NCBI GenBank assembly: GCA_964455935.1
Contig: CAYVZU010000177.1
Coordinates: 1 to 5,150 of the forward strand
DNA from: CAYVZU01 sp964455935
GTDB lineage: Bacteria > Fibrobacterota > CAYVZU01
Length of the DNA stretch: 5,150 nucleotides
Direction of reading: 5' to 3'
The stretch's first letter is position 1. The number at the start of each line of letters is the position of its first letter. A program made the position numbers and the translations under genes. The notes under the pieces were generated by a model. The model worked only from the letters and a program-made list of their open reading frames with translations. It did no database searches and was not told the origin of the DNA. This document shows, in pieces, positions 1 to 5,150 of this stretch.

Positions 1-382
1 AGATACGCCGATGGAGCGCAACGAAGCTTGCGGCGCTTGCAGCCGGGCGATGCCAAAAAGCCTTTTTGAGATGCGCTCTTGCGCTCTAAATATAAATCTA
101 TATGAGAAAATAGCACGGGAATTCGAATTCTTATCCAGAAACATCTGTTTTTTCCCTACTAAGGCCATAGCAAAGCCATATTTCGACCCAATCGATGGTT
201 CGATCCGTTTCGCAAGTTTCAGCAGCCTGTTCGAGGGGTTCCTCTCACCGCGCCGATTATGGAGCAAACCCACATGCAGAAACAACTACGGCGGATTCTC
301 GGCCGGATTCTGCAGTGCGTAAGGAAATACTCCAACCGGTCGTCCTTGTTTTGCATCAGGCATCGCGCCAGCCCTCCGGCCA
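1..382. other. Gene-free left edge, no supported feature
   Basis: This stretch lies downstream of the amidohydrolase stop. The forward frame open from 11 to 322 has an unconvincing composition and no recognisable motif, and the minus-strand frames give only peptides of about 25-45 residues without a ribosome binding site. Base composition changes inside it: about 80-200 is visibly AT-richer than the genes. It contains a perfect 12-bp palindrome at 119-130 (GAATTC twice) and a short palindrome-like A5/T5 hairpin at 54-68. I see no terminator with a U-tract after the amidohydrolase. It may be plain intergenic DNA or the decayed end of a neighbouring gene. Confidence 0.6.
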
Positions 383-1258
383 CTAGTCCGCCGGAATTAC
401 ATTCCGAAGGACCTTCTCCTGCCGCGTTAGATCCTTTGTCAATCCCAAAAACCGAAGCAGATTGCCTGAGAAAATTTTCTCCCGGTCTTTGGGCCCTATT
501 CCCAGCTTCGAATAGACACCACTGTCACGCCTGATCCATTCTCTGGCCCATTCGGATTTGTATTTGTCCGTGCTGCAATCCGTGCCAAAGAAGACATTAT
601 CCATGACTTTGTAGCCGACCGTGAAAAGCCTCTTCAGCGCATCCTTGCGATAAATGGGCGGAGTTCCAGGGGTGACATCAATGAACATTTCCACCGACAG
701 GTTTGGCCTGAGGTGGTACGCATTAAGGAATTTCCCATATACGGCGATGCATTCGTCGGTCCAGGGCCAGGAAATATGGGCCAATGCAAACTTGAGGTTA
801 TCAATTTCAAGAAGGCATTCGAATTCGCCCGGCCTGTTGAATTTCGAGGAAGGGGCTCCATCCCACAGGATCCCGGAGTGAAAAAGAATTGGCTTCCGCT
901 GCTGCGCAATGGCTTTGAAGACCTTTATGCTGCGCGCATCGCCCGGATAGTATCTGTTGCAAATGATTTTAAATCCGTTCACGCCCGCCTTAGCGGCAAC
1001 CTCCACCTGCTTGATTGCGTCCTTCTCCAGAGGATCAATCCAATAGAAGGGATAAAGGTGGGATTCCTTCCCTTTCATTGCCATGACAGCATTGAGACGT
1101 TCTTTGTTGGACGGCTCCTTGCCTCCGCCGAACTTGAAAGAGGCGGGAGGGAAGGACAAGATCACGCCCCCGTCCACTCCGGCTTGGCGCATCAGTTTTT
1201 TCAGCAGCGCCGGATCTACCTGTTGCTTCCCCATGTGAATGTGGCCATCGAGAATCAT
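383..1258 (-). CDS. Metal-dependent amidohydrolase (Amidohydro_2 / ACMSD-like TIM barrel)
   Basis: A 291-residue protein of the Amidohydro_2 superfamily, whose members use a divalent metal in a TIM barrel for hydrolysis or non-oxidative decarboxylation. Seen directly: the strand-1 HxH metal motif (DGHIHMG, H6 and H8), a strand-5 type histidine in ILFHSG (H127), a strand-6 type histidine in FALAHISWP (H161), a strand-8 type aspartate in FFGTDCS (D227), and the usual C-terminal KIFSGNLLRFLGL segment (about 261-273). All expected metal and catalytic positions are present, and the length fits the family, so it is probably active. There is no signal peptide or membrane helix, so it should be cytoplasmic. 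The ATG at 1258 follows a good AAAGGAG ribosome site. The start overlaps the stop of a short upstream ORF as ATGA, which suggests translational coupling. The substrate cannot be read from sequence. Confidence is high for the family and low for the reaction. Confidence 0.9.
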   Translation of the reverse strand: MILDGHIHMGKQQVDPALLKKLMRQAGVDGGVILSFPPASFKFGGGKEPSNKERLNAVMAMKGKESHLYPFYWIDPLEKDAIKQVEVAAKAGVNGFKIICNRYYPGDARSIKVFKAIAQQRKPILFHSGILWDGAPSSKFNRPGEFECLLEIDNLKFALAHISWPWTDECIAVYGKFLNAYHLRPNLSVEMFIDVTPGTPPIYRKDALKRLFTVGYKVMDNVFFGTDCSTDKYKSEWAREWIRRDSGVYSKLGIGPKDREKIFSGNLLRFLGLTKDLTRQEKVLRNVIPAD

Positions 1259-1323
1259 CGCGTCTCCTTTGTGTGTTTTTCCCGGACTACCGCAATCTTC
1301 TTCAGGACGGAAATTCCGCCCAT
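1255..1323 (-). CDS. Possible 22-residue ORF overlapping the amidohydrolase start
   Basis: A short frame reading MGGISVLKKIAVVREKHTKE and then two more residues (TR). Its TGA stop overlaps the amidohydrolase ATG as ATGA. An AAAGG sits 5 bases before its ATG, a plausible ribosome site that also covers the stop of the preceding short ORF (1332-1418). Upstream of the ATG the same frame stays open through RIYVLKVG, so the reading may be part of a longer peptide split by a one-base shift from the ORF at 1332-1418. I do not recognise it. It could be a leader or coupling peptide, the second half of a frameshifted small gene, or chance. Confidence 0.25.
   Translation of the reverse strand: MGGISVLKKIAVVREKHTKETR
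1263..1270 (-). promoter_or_regulatory. Ribosome binding site of the amidohydrolase
   Basis: The minus strand reads AAAGGAGA, ending 4 bases before the ATG at 1258. This is a strong Shine-Dalgarno match at usable spacing and supports that start. Confidence 0.75.
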
Positions 1324-1331
1324 GCCGACCT

Positions 1332-1418
1332 TTAAAACATAAATACGATGCGGCAATCGCCGGGCGCCGCGATGGCTTTGATGAAGCGCATTTTCATCCG
1401 GTTCCCCATGGCCGCCAT
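1332..1418 (-). CDS. Possible 28-residue ORF coupled to the DUF362 gene
   Basis: A short frame whose ATG overlaps the TAA stop of the DUF362 gene as TAATG, a typical arrangement for coupled translation. It begins MAAMGNRMKMRFIKAIAAPG and runs on to a TAA at 1332. A GGAG lies about 10 bases upstream, inside the end of the DUF362 gene. It has several internal ATGs and no recognisable domain. Together with the ORF at 1255-1323 in the -1 frame it fills almost the whole 159-base gap between the two large genes. One intact ancestral gene of about 50 residues, broken by a single-base indel or a sequencing error, is one explanation. Confidence 0.25.
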   Translation of the reverse strand: MAAMGNRMKMRFIKAIAAPGDCRIVFMF

Positions 1419-2320
1419 TAGACAGGAGTCTCCATTATCATGTTGGATTCGATATTGCCGAACCCCAACTCCGCCGCGTGCTTGATGTGCTTCACTTGCT
1501 TTCCATCGAATTTTCGCCCATACCAGTTTGCCAACGTGACACCAAAGCTGTCCACCGCAACCGGATCGGTGCCGCCAACGAAGGTGTCGAGCCGAACGAC
1601 CTTGCCGGGTCCAGCCGGGCCGTTATCAAGCAGGGCGCGACTGGCATCGAGAATGGTGAAGTGCGGCCGCATGTAGAAGAGCTGCTCGGCCACGGCGATT
1701 TGAAGATCGAGATCGCGGTGGAACGTGGCCCGGTCCTTCACAAGACCCATTAGGCCCTTGATGCCCATGGAAACACCACCCGCGCTGTGCGACTTGGCCG
1801 TGGGCAGGCTGATGAACAGGTCCACATTGTATACTTCCTTGACAATCTCCGCCTTGGTCAACTGCTTTGCACGAGGCTCGGCCTTCTCGACCCAGGGCGA
1901 GCTCTCGCCCGGCATATAGACCACCGCCCCTTTTAGGTCCTTGACCGCATCGGCAATCCCCGTCTTGCTCTTGCAGCTCTCGGCTTCCCGGATTGGATGA
2001 TCGCAGACGATCACGCGCTTGGCACCAACTTTCAGGCAAAGCTCGGCCATAGCGCGCACAGCCTGCGGCGAGGTGCTGGTGCCCCATTCGGGCGGGGTGG
2101 AAAAACTCATATTCGGTTTAATCATAACCCGGCCGCCCGGTTTCAAAAATCGGCCCAGACCGCCCATTTTTTCAACAACCTTGGGGATGATCTCCCCGGC
2201 TTTGCCTTTGCCAACGAAGACCTCGCTCTTCGAAGCTATCTCCGCACCTATTGTGCCTGATGCAGCCAGCACAGCCGCCCCGGTTGCGCCTTGGATGAGA
2301 AAATTGCGCCGTGGTAGCAT
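1418..2320 (-). CDS. Tat-exported DUF362 domain protein
   Basis: A 300-residue protein. The N-terminus MLPRRNFLIQGATGAAVLAA is a twin-arginine signal (R4-R5, then a hydrophobic stretch to about residue 25), so the folded protein should be exported or anchored in the periplasm. The body matches DUF362 (PF04015): VMIKPN (65-70), the LFISLPTAKSH segment (168-178), the GIKGLMGL segment (186-193), LDASRALLDNGPAGPG (224-239) and the hallmark GGTDPVAVDSFG (249-260). DUF362 has no generally assigned reaction. Many members carry a ferredoxin-type [4Fe-4S] segment; this one does not, as its only cysteines (95, 106, 116) are scattered. The start at 2320 is fixed by GAGGAG 7 bases upstream. It lies 167 bases downstream of the NapGH-like gene on the same strand, with an inverted repeat between them, and its stop overlaps a tiny ORF. 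A periplasmic partner of the iron-sulfur protein is an inference. Confidence 0.88.
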   Translation of the reverse strand: MLPRRNFLIQGATGAAVLAASGTIGAEIASKSEVFVGKGKAGEIIPKVVEKMGGLGRFLKPGGRVMIKPNMSFSTPPEWGTSTSPQAVRAMAELCLKVGAKRVIVCDHPIREAESCKSKTGIADAVKDLKGAVVYMPGESSPWVEKAEPRAKQLTKAEIVKEVYNVDLFISLPTAKSHSAGGVSMGIKGLMGLVKDRATFHRDLDLQIAVAEQLFYMRPHFTILDASRALLDNGPAGPGKVVRLDTFVGGTDPVAVDSFGVTLANWYGRKFDGKQVKHIKHAAELGFGNIESNMIMETPV

Positions 2321-2327
2321 TGTGTTG

Positions 2328-2333
2328 CTCCTC
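2328..2333 (-). promoter_or_regulatory. Ribosome binding site of the DUF362 gene
   Basis: The minus strand reads GAGGAG, 7 bases before the ATG at 2320. This is a strong match that supports the annotated start and therefore the Tat signal at the very N-terminus. Confidence 0.75.
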
Positions 2334-2353
2334 TGTATGTGTAGACTCTTAAA

Positions 2354-2478
2354 CGCCCCCTAAATCCCCCGCAGGGGGACTTGCCATAATCCAATCGAAC
2401 TAAATATAGGCCAAAAATTTTTCCGGATTCCACCTGTCTTTCTTTTCTCAAGTCCCCCTACGGGGGATTTAGGGGGCG
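2354..2478. repeat. Near-perfect 30-bp inverted repeat flanking 65 bp (MITE-like)
   Basis: The left arm (2354-2383) and right arm (2449-2478) are reverse complements at 29 of 30 positions. Each arm contains CCCCCTAAATCCCCC or its complement and, inside that, a small hairpin of the form TCCCCC-3 nt-GGGGGA. The 65-base centre (2384-2448) is AT-rich and includes A5T5 at 2413-2422 and a TATATT on the minus strand at 2403-2408. The right arm ends 9 bases from the stop of the iron-sulfur gene. No target-site duplication is evident in the flanks. From memory, CCCCCTAAATCCCCC-type units are common dispersed repeats in environmental bacterial genomes. Two such units facing each other could be a non-autonomous element, a paired repeat insertion, or a strong RNA hairpin between the two genes. 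Confidence 0.85.
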
Positions 2479-2487
2479 CGATCGGAC

Positions 2488-4230
2488 TTACTCCACGTCG
2501 AATCCCGGCGGCAATTCGTGCGAATTGCCCGGTTTGGGTTCACTATCCGTAGTTGCCTGATGATCCGAACCCCCGAATCCCGCAAATTTCTCGCTCCTTT
2601 TCCTGCGCTCTTCAATTGCCTGCCTTTGCCAGGCATTCACGTATTCGCCGCTTTCCTGCCGGTTCTCGCCAAAGCGGTACACCACGATTGCAGCGTCATC
2701 GTTGATGGGGCAGTTGCGCTCGCAGAAACCGCACCCCAGACACAATGTCTCGTCCACAACGGGAACCTTGAAAGGCCCGGTTGCCGTTTGCGCAACAACC
2801 ATGGAAATCGCATTATAGGGACAGGCCTCGTCGCAGACCAGGCATTCGCGATTCTGTTCCCAGGCAAGACACCGGTGCCGGTCAATGACAGCCGTCCCGA
2901 TCTTTGCGAACCGTTTTTGCTCATGGGTCAGGGGCCGCAAAGCGCCCGTGGGGCAGACATGTCCGCACACGTAGCATGTCTCCTCACAGGCGCCAATGCG
3001 CGGAACGACGCGCGGCGTAAACAGCCGCGCCAAACCCTGGTCCAGCGAACAAGGCTGAAGCGCGTTGGTTGGACACACTTTCATGCATTCCGCGCAAGCC
3101 AGGCATTTGGCGGCAAAAGAATCTTCGGGCAAAGCGCCAGGCGGCCGAACCAGCCGGCCTTGGCCGTCGCTCGCATTAACCGCGTTGGTGCGCAGCGCCG
3201 GGACCAGGAACAACCCGCCAGCCAGCCCGGAAAGAAAATGGCGCCGGCCGGACTTCGGAACCGCGGACGACATTGGGCGCCCAAAGCCGAATTGCGAGCA
3301 GGCCGGCTTTATTTCGAGACAGTCGCCGCAAACAATGCACTCGGATGAATCGGTTTTGGAGCGTTCGTTTTCGTCGATGGCTCTTGCCGGGCATTTCGCG
3401 AAACACTGAGGACACGACTTGCATCCTTCGACACGCCGTCGCCAAATGGTAAATCGACTCAGGAGCGCGAAAAACGCTCCGGAGGGACAGATGTACTGGC
3501 ACCAGAATCTATGATCCAGAATGCCTCCCGCCAGAACGGCAGCGGCCAGCAGGAACGCAATGCCCGAGGCATAGAAAACGGGAATCGTGATCTCGTGAAA
3601 GACCGCGGACTCGAACCCGACAAACTGAAGCGCTGGCGCGCCTGCCTGCAATGCAAGCAGCGATGACACCTTTTGGAGGGGAAACAATAAAATGGTGAAT
3701 ATGCGAGTAAGGATGCTGATCGGATCGAAGAAAAGGCTGAAAATCCTGCCAAAAAGTGCCGGAAGAAGAACCGCGACAAGCAGCGCATACTTGAGGGCAT
3801 GCAGACCAACGCCGGGCCGGGCGCTTTTTGCCGCCTTGCGAAACAGAAACCGATCGCAGAAATCAATGAAAGAGCCCAAGGGACATACGGCGCCGCAGAA
3901 CAGGCGGCCAAAGACAACAGTCAAAGCCGCAAAGATCCCACCCCAGATGGCCAGGGCTGTAGCAAAATTCCGCGAGGCGATGCTAGTTAGGAGCGCCGAA
4001 AGCGGATTGATTCGCAGAAACCATTCTGCGTCAAATTTGTATGCGTGCGGGGTTTTGACGAATAGGAAGAACGCCCCCGCGAATAGGAGGAAGAAAATGA
4101 CTTGCGAAAAAACGCGAACCGACCGAAACCGAGGCATAGAGTCTATATATCTGCGGGTAACTCGCCGCCGCAACAAGATTTTGCCGGGGCTGGGCCAGGA
4201 TAAACTACCCGCACGGCTGGGCAGGTTCAC
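2488..4230 (-). CDS. NapH-NapG-like fused membrane iron-sulfur protein
   Basis: A 580-residue electron-transfer protein. Residues 1-320 resemble NapH: hydrophobic helices near 40-58, 90-110, 145-167 and 213-235, the loop motifs FCGAVCPLG (C112, C116) and WCQYICPSG (C244, C248), then ferredoxin motifs at C270-C280 (canonical) and C298-C311 (lysine replaces the usual fourth cysteine). Positive residues place the N-terminus and these clusters in the cytoplasm. An internal GRRHFLSGLAGG motif (R329-R330) and hydrophobic run open a NapG-like half with four cluster motifs at C376-C386, C415-C426, C454-C470 and C497-C507. The tail from about 520 is hydrophilic and unstructured-looking. NapGH passes quinol electrons to periplasmic reductases; no NapA or NapB is seen here. 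The outermost start is a GTG at 4230. The ATG at 4137 (residue 32), just before the first helix, fits the family better. Neither has a clear Shine-Dalgarno. Confidence 0.88.
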   Translation of the reverse strand: MNLPSRAGSLSWPSPGKILLRRRVTRRYIDSMPRFRSVRVFSQVIFFLLFAGAFFLFVKTPHAYKFDAEWFLRINPLSALLTSIASRNFATALAIWGGIFAALTVVFGRLFCGAVCPLGSFIDFCDRFLFRKAAKSARPGVGLHALKYALLVAVLLPALFGRIFSLFFDPISILTRIFTILLFPLQKVSSLLALQAGAPALQFVGFESAVFHEITIPVFYASGIAFLLAAAVLAGGILDHRFWCQYICPSGAFFALLSRFTIWRRRVEGCKSCPQCFAKCPARAIDENERSKTDSSECIVCGDCLEIKPACSQFGFGRPMSSAVPKSGRRHFLSGLAGGLFLVPALRTNAVNASDGQGRLVRPPGALPEDSFAAKCLACAECMKVCPTNALQPCSLDQGLARLFTPRVVPRIGACEETCYVCGHVCPTGALRPLTHEQKRFAKIGTAVIDRHRCLAWEQNRECLVCDEACPYNAISMVVAQTATGPFKVPVVDETLCLGCGFCERNCPINDDAAIVVYRFGENRQESGEYVNAWQRQAIEERRKRSEKFAGFGGSDHQATTDSEPKPGNSHELPPGFDVE

Positions 4231-4250
4231 GACCGTGGACCAGAGGTATG

Positions 4251-4279
4251 TTTATGAATGGGGATTTCTGCTAAGCCAA
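4251..4279 (-). promoter_or_regulatory. Candidate sigma70-type promoter for the iron-sulfur gene
   Basis: On the minus strand TTGGCT (4274-4279) and CATAAA (4251-4256) are separated by 17 bases, each matching four of six consensus positions. Transcription would begin near 4244, giving a leader of about 14 bases to the GTG at 4230 or about 107 bases to the ATG at 4137. This is a weak match found by eye and could be chance. Confidence 0.2.
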
Positions 4280-4301
4280 AATGGTAGCTATTCAGCCTTG
4301 C

Positions 4302-4380
4302 TGTCATTTCGACGAGTCTTCGAGGAGAAATCCTTCATTCTAACTGCAAGATTTCTCGTCGCGGACTCCTCGAAATGACA
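4302..4380. repeat. Long palindromic repeat with 31-bp arms
   Basis: The left arm (4302-4332, beginning TGTCATTTCGACGAG) and right arm (4350-4380, ending CTCGAAATGACA) are reverse complements at 27 of 31 positions around a 17-base loop. RNA from either strand could form a long hairpin. It lies between the Ig-like gene and the iron-sulfur gene, upstream of the latter's candidate promoter. On the minus strand no U-run follows, so it does not look like a rho-independent terminator. From memory, TGTCATTTCGA...GAGAAATC palindromes are multi-copy intergenic repeats in several environmental phyla, and this is probably one copy. Confidence 0.85.
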
Positions 4381-4422
4381 TGGATTTCCGTTTTGCATGC
4401 ATGGGACTTAAGGGTTACGCTG

Positions 4423-4452
4423 AAAAAAGCAATGCTAGTCCCGCCATAGCAC
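4423..4452 (-). terminator. Weak candidate terminator at the end of the Ig-like gene
   Basis: In the minus-strand transcript TGCTA (4447-4451) can pair with TAGCA (4433-4437) around a 9-base loop, and six U residues (4423-4428) begin 4 bases later. The stem is only 5 pairs plus a possible G-U and overlaps the TAG stop. The geometry is right but the stem is weak, so the call is tentative. Confidence 0.25.
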
Positions 4453-5150
4453 GTTGAGCACTTTGGTTGCGAAGTTCCCCGCAATATCTTCAGCCACTAT
4501 CTCGATACGATTCGAGCCCTGGCGGATGGAGACCTGCCCCTGGTAGATATAGTCGGACTGTTTTTTGAGCTGAACGGCGCCTCCCACGCTTGTGGCGCGC
4601 ACGGAGCGAATATTCTGCGGCTCATCGCCAAGGCCATCAACGATCTCCACCTCAATCGGCAGCATGGGCTTGCGGCCGCCCGGCGCCGAAGGCGGAATTC
4701 CCTCGAGGCGGTAGTTCTCACTGTCCGGGTCGCGCAGAACGACCTGCGGCGGTTTGGGAAGGCTGACGATTTCTCCCGCAAGAAGGTTCGACAAATTTCC
4801 AGCTTTGTCTTTGGCCGTCAATTTGTAGCGGGTCGTTCCCGGCGACAGGCTCAGGTCTTCTCGCGAACCGGAATTGCCGTCGTAAGTCGAGATTTCGCCG
4901 TTAAGATCTGCCGTCAGGGTCAGGACTTCCTCGGGCGTGTTGTCGGACATCATAACGCCCAACGAGGTTGCGCGGGTCACGCGCTGCGCACCGTTCGAAA
5001 ATGCGATCCGGGGAACAGAGGTGTTGATCTCCGGTGAGGTCCCATCCACGGTCACACGAATCTCCTGCACAATTTCTCCGGATCCGCTGATGACTACCAC
5101 GCTGATGAGAAATTCGCCAATGTCCTTTTCGGTTACTTGAATGGTCCCGC
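4435..5150 (-). CDS. C-terminal part of an Ig-like, beta-sandwich domain protein (partial)
   Basis: The frame is open to the right edge without a stop, giving 237 residues. The GTG at 5098-5100 is an internal valine, not the start, because the reading upstream of it (GTIQVTEKDIGEFLIS) continues the same beta-strand pattern. The N-terminus is outside the window. The protein is rich in alternating hydrophobic residues and repeats an Ig-like end motif: RYKLTAKDKAGNLS and, near the C-terminus, NRIEIVAEDIAGNFATKVLN. This D-x-AGN pattern is common in bacterial Ig-like and glucodextranase-B-like domains of surface or periplasmic proteins. I count two such domains here (linked near a proline-rich PKPPQVVLRDPD) and probably the end of a third. 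No catalytic motif is visible. Export and a structural or binding role are inferred from the fold type. It may or may not belong with the redox genes, as a 204-base gap with a long palindrome separates them. Confidence 0.75.
   Translation of the reverse strand, partial: GTIQVTEKDIGEFLISVVVISGSGEIVQEIRVTVDGTSPEINTSVPRIAFSNGAQRVTRATSLGVMMSDNTPEEVLTLTADLNGEISTYDGNSGSREDLSLSPGTTRYKLTAKDKAGNLSNLLAGEIVSLPKPPQVVLRDPDSENYRLEGIPPSAPGGRKPMLPIEVEIVDGLGDEPQNIRSVRATSVGGAVQLKKQSDYIYQGQVSIRQGSNRIEIVAEDIAGNFATKVLNVLWRD

Noticed and set aside
119..130. Perfect 12-bp palindrome made of two adjacent GAATTC sites, considered as an operator
   Set aside because: It is not near a start codon or promoter that I can support, and a 12-bp palindrome of this simple composition can arise by chance.
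11..322. Forward-strand open frame of 103 residues at the left edge
   Set aside because: It has no ribosome site, domain or signal, and an atypical composition rich in Phe, Ser and Cys. It crosses the AT-rich stretch without any change that would suggest coding.
713..1342. Forward-strand open frame of 209 residues
   Set aside because: It is antisense to the amidohydrolase, which has all its metal motifs and a good ribosome site. The forward product shows no family resemblance.
2248..2451. Minus-strand frame of 67 residues between the iron-sulfur and DUF362 genes
   Set aside because: It runs through the inverted repeat and into the DUF362 signal region in another frame. The DUF362 start with GAGGAG explains this region better.
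2354..2478. Inverted repeat considered as a rho-independent terminator of the iron-sulfur gene
   Set aside because: After the final arm on the minus strand there are only three consecutive T residues, and the stem encloses a 65-base loop. This is not the usual compact hairpin plus U-tract.
2354..2478. CRISPR-like repeat pair
   Set aside because: There are only two units, and they are inverted rather than direct, with no further copies or spacers.
2518..3348. Long forward-strand open frame of 276 residues
   Set aside because: It lies entirely antisense to the iron-sulfur gene, whose cysteine motifs are unmistakable. The forward product has no recognisable motif and is a shadow of GC-rich coding DNA.
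5098..5100. GTG as the start codon of the Ig-like gene
   Set aside because: The frame continues open upstream to the window edge with the same beta-strand-like pattern, and no ribosome site precedes it, so it is an internal valine.

Overview
All recognisable genes in this window lie on the minus strand, so the natural reading order runs from the right end to the left: (1) the C-terminal part of a beta-rich, Ig-like-domain protein that enters from beyond the right edge; (2) a polytopic membrane iron-sulfur protein that looks like NapH fused to NapG; (3) a Tat-exported DUF362 protein; (4) one or two very short ORFs tightly coupled to their neighbours; (5) a metal-dependent amidohydrolase of the Amidohydro_2/ACMSD type. 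The last 382 bases at the left edge hold no gene I can support.

The organism is probably an uncultured, moderately GC-rich bacterium with a Tat system and a periplasm. The combination of a DUF362 protein, a NapGH-like ferredoxin and an Amidohydro_2 enzyme, with dispersed palindromic repeats in the gaps, recalls environmental genomes of lineages such as Acidobacteriota, Verrucomicrobiota or related phyla. This is an impression from memory. Nothing in the window fixes the taxon, and there is no rRNA or phylogenetic marker.

Functionally, the centre of the window (about 1418-4230) looks like a membrane/periplasmic redox module. The NapH-like half has four predicted membrane helices, two membrane-associated CxxxCP motifs and two cytoplasmic ferredoxin motifs. 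The NapG-like half follows an internal twin-arginine motif and carries four more [4Fe-4S] motifs, presumably in the periplasm. The adjacent DUF362 protein also has a Tat signal but no ferredoxin motif of its own, so it may be a partner on the same side of the membrane. The amidohydrolase has no signal peptide and should be cytoplasmic. No nitrate reductase (NapA/NapB) or other terminal enzyme is present, so the electron donor, acceptor and substrate remain unknown.

Two intergenic gaps carry conspicuous inverted repeats: a 30-bp, 29/30-matching pair flanking 65 bp (2354-2478), and a 31-bp-arm palindrome (4302-4380). Both resemble dispersed genomic repeat families rather than ordinary terminators. 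The strongest leads are the fused NapH-NapG protein with its internal Tat motif and one non-canonical cluster motif, the conserved-looking gene neighbourhood, and the two repeat elements. I found no CRISPR array, tRNA, rRNA, transposase or phage gene.
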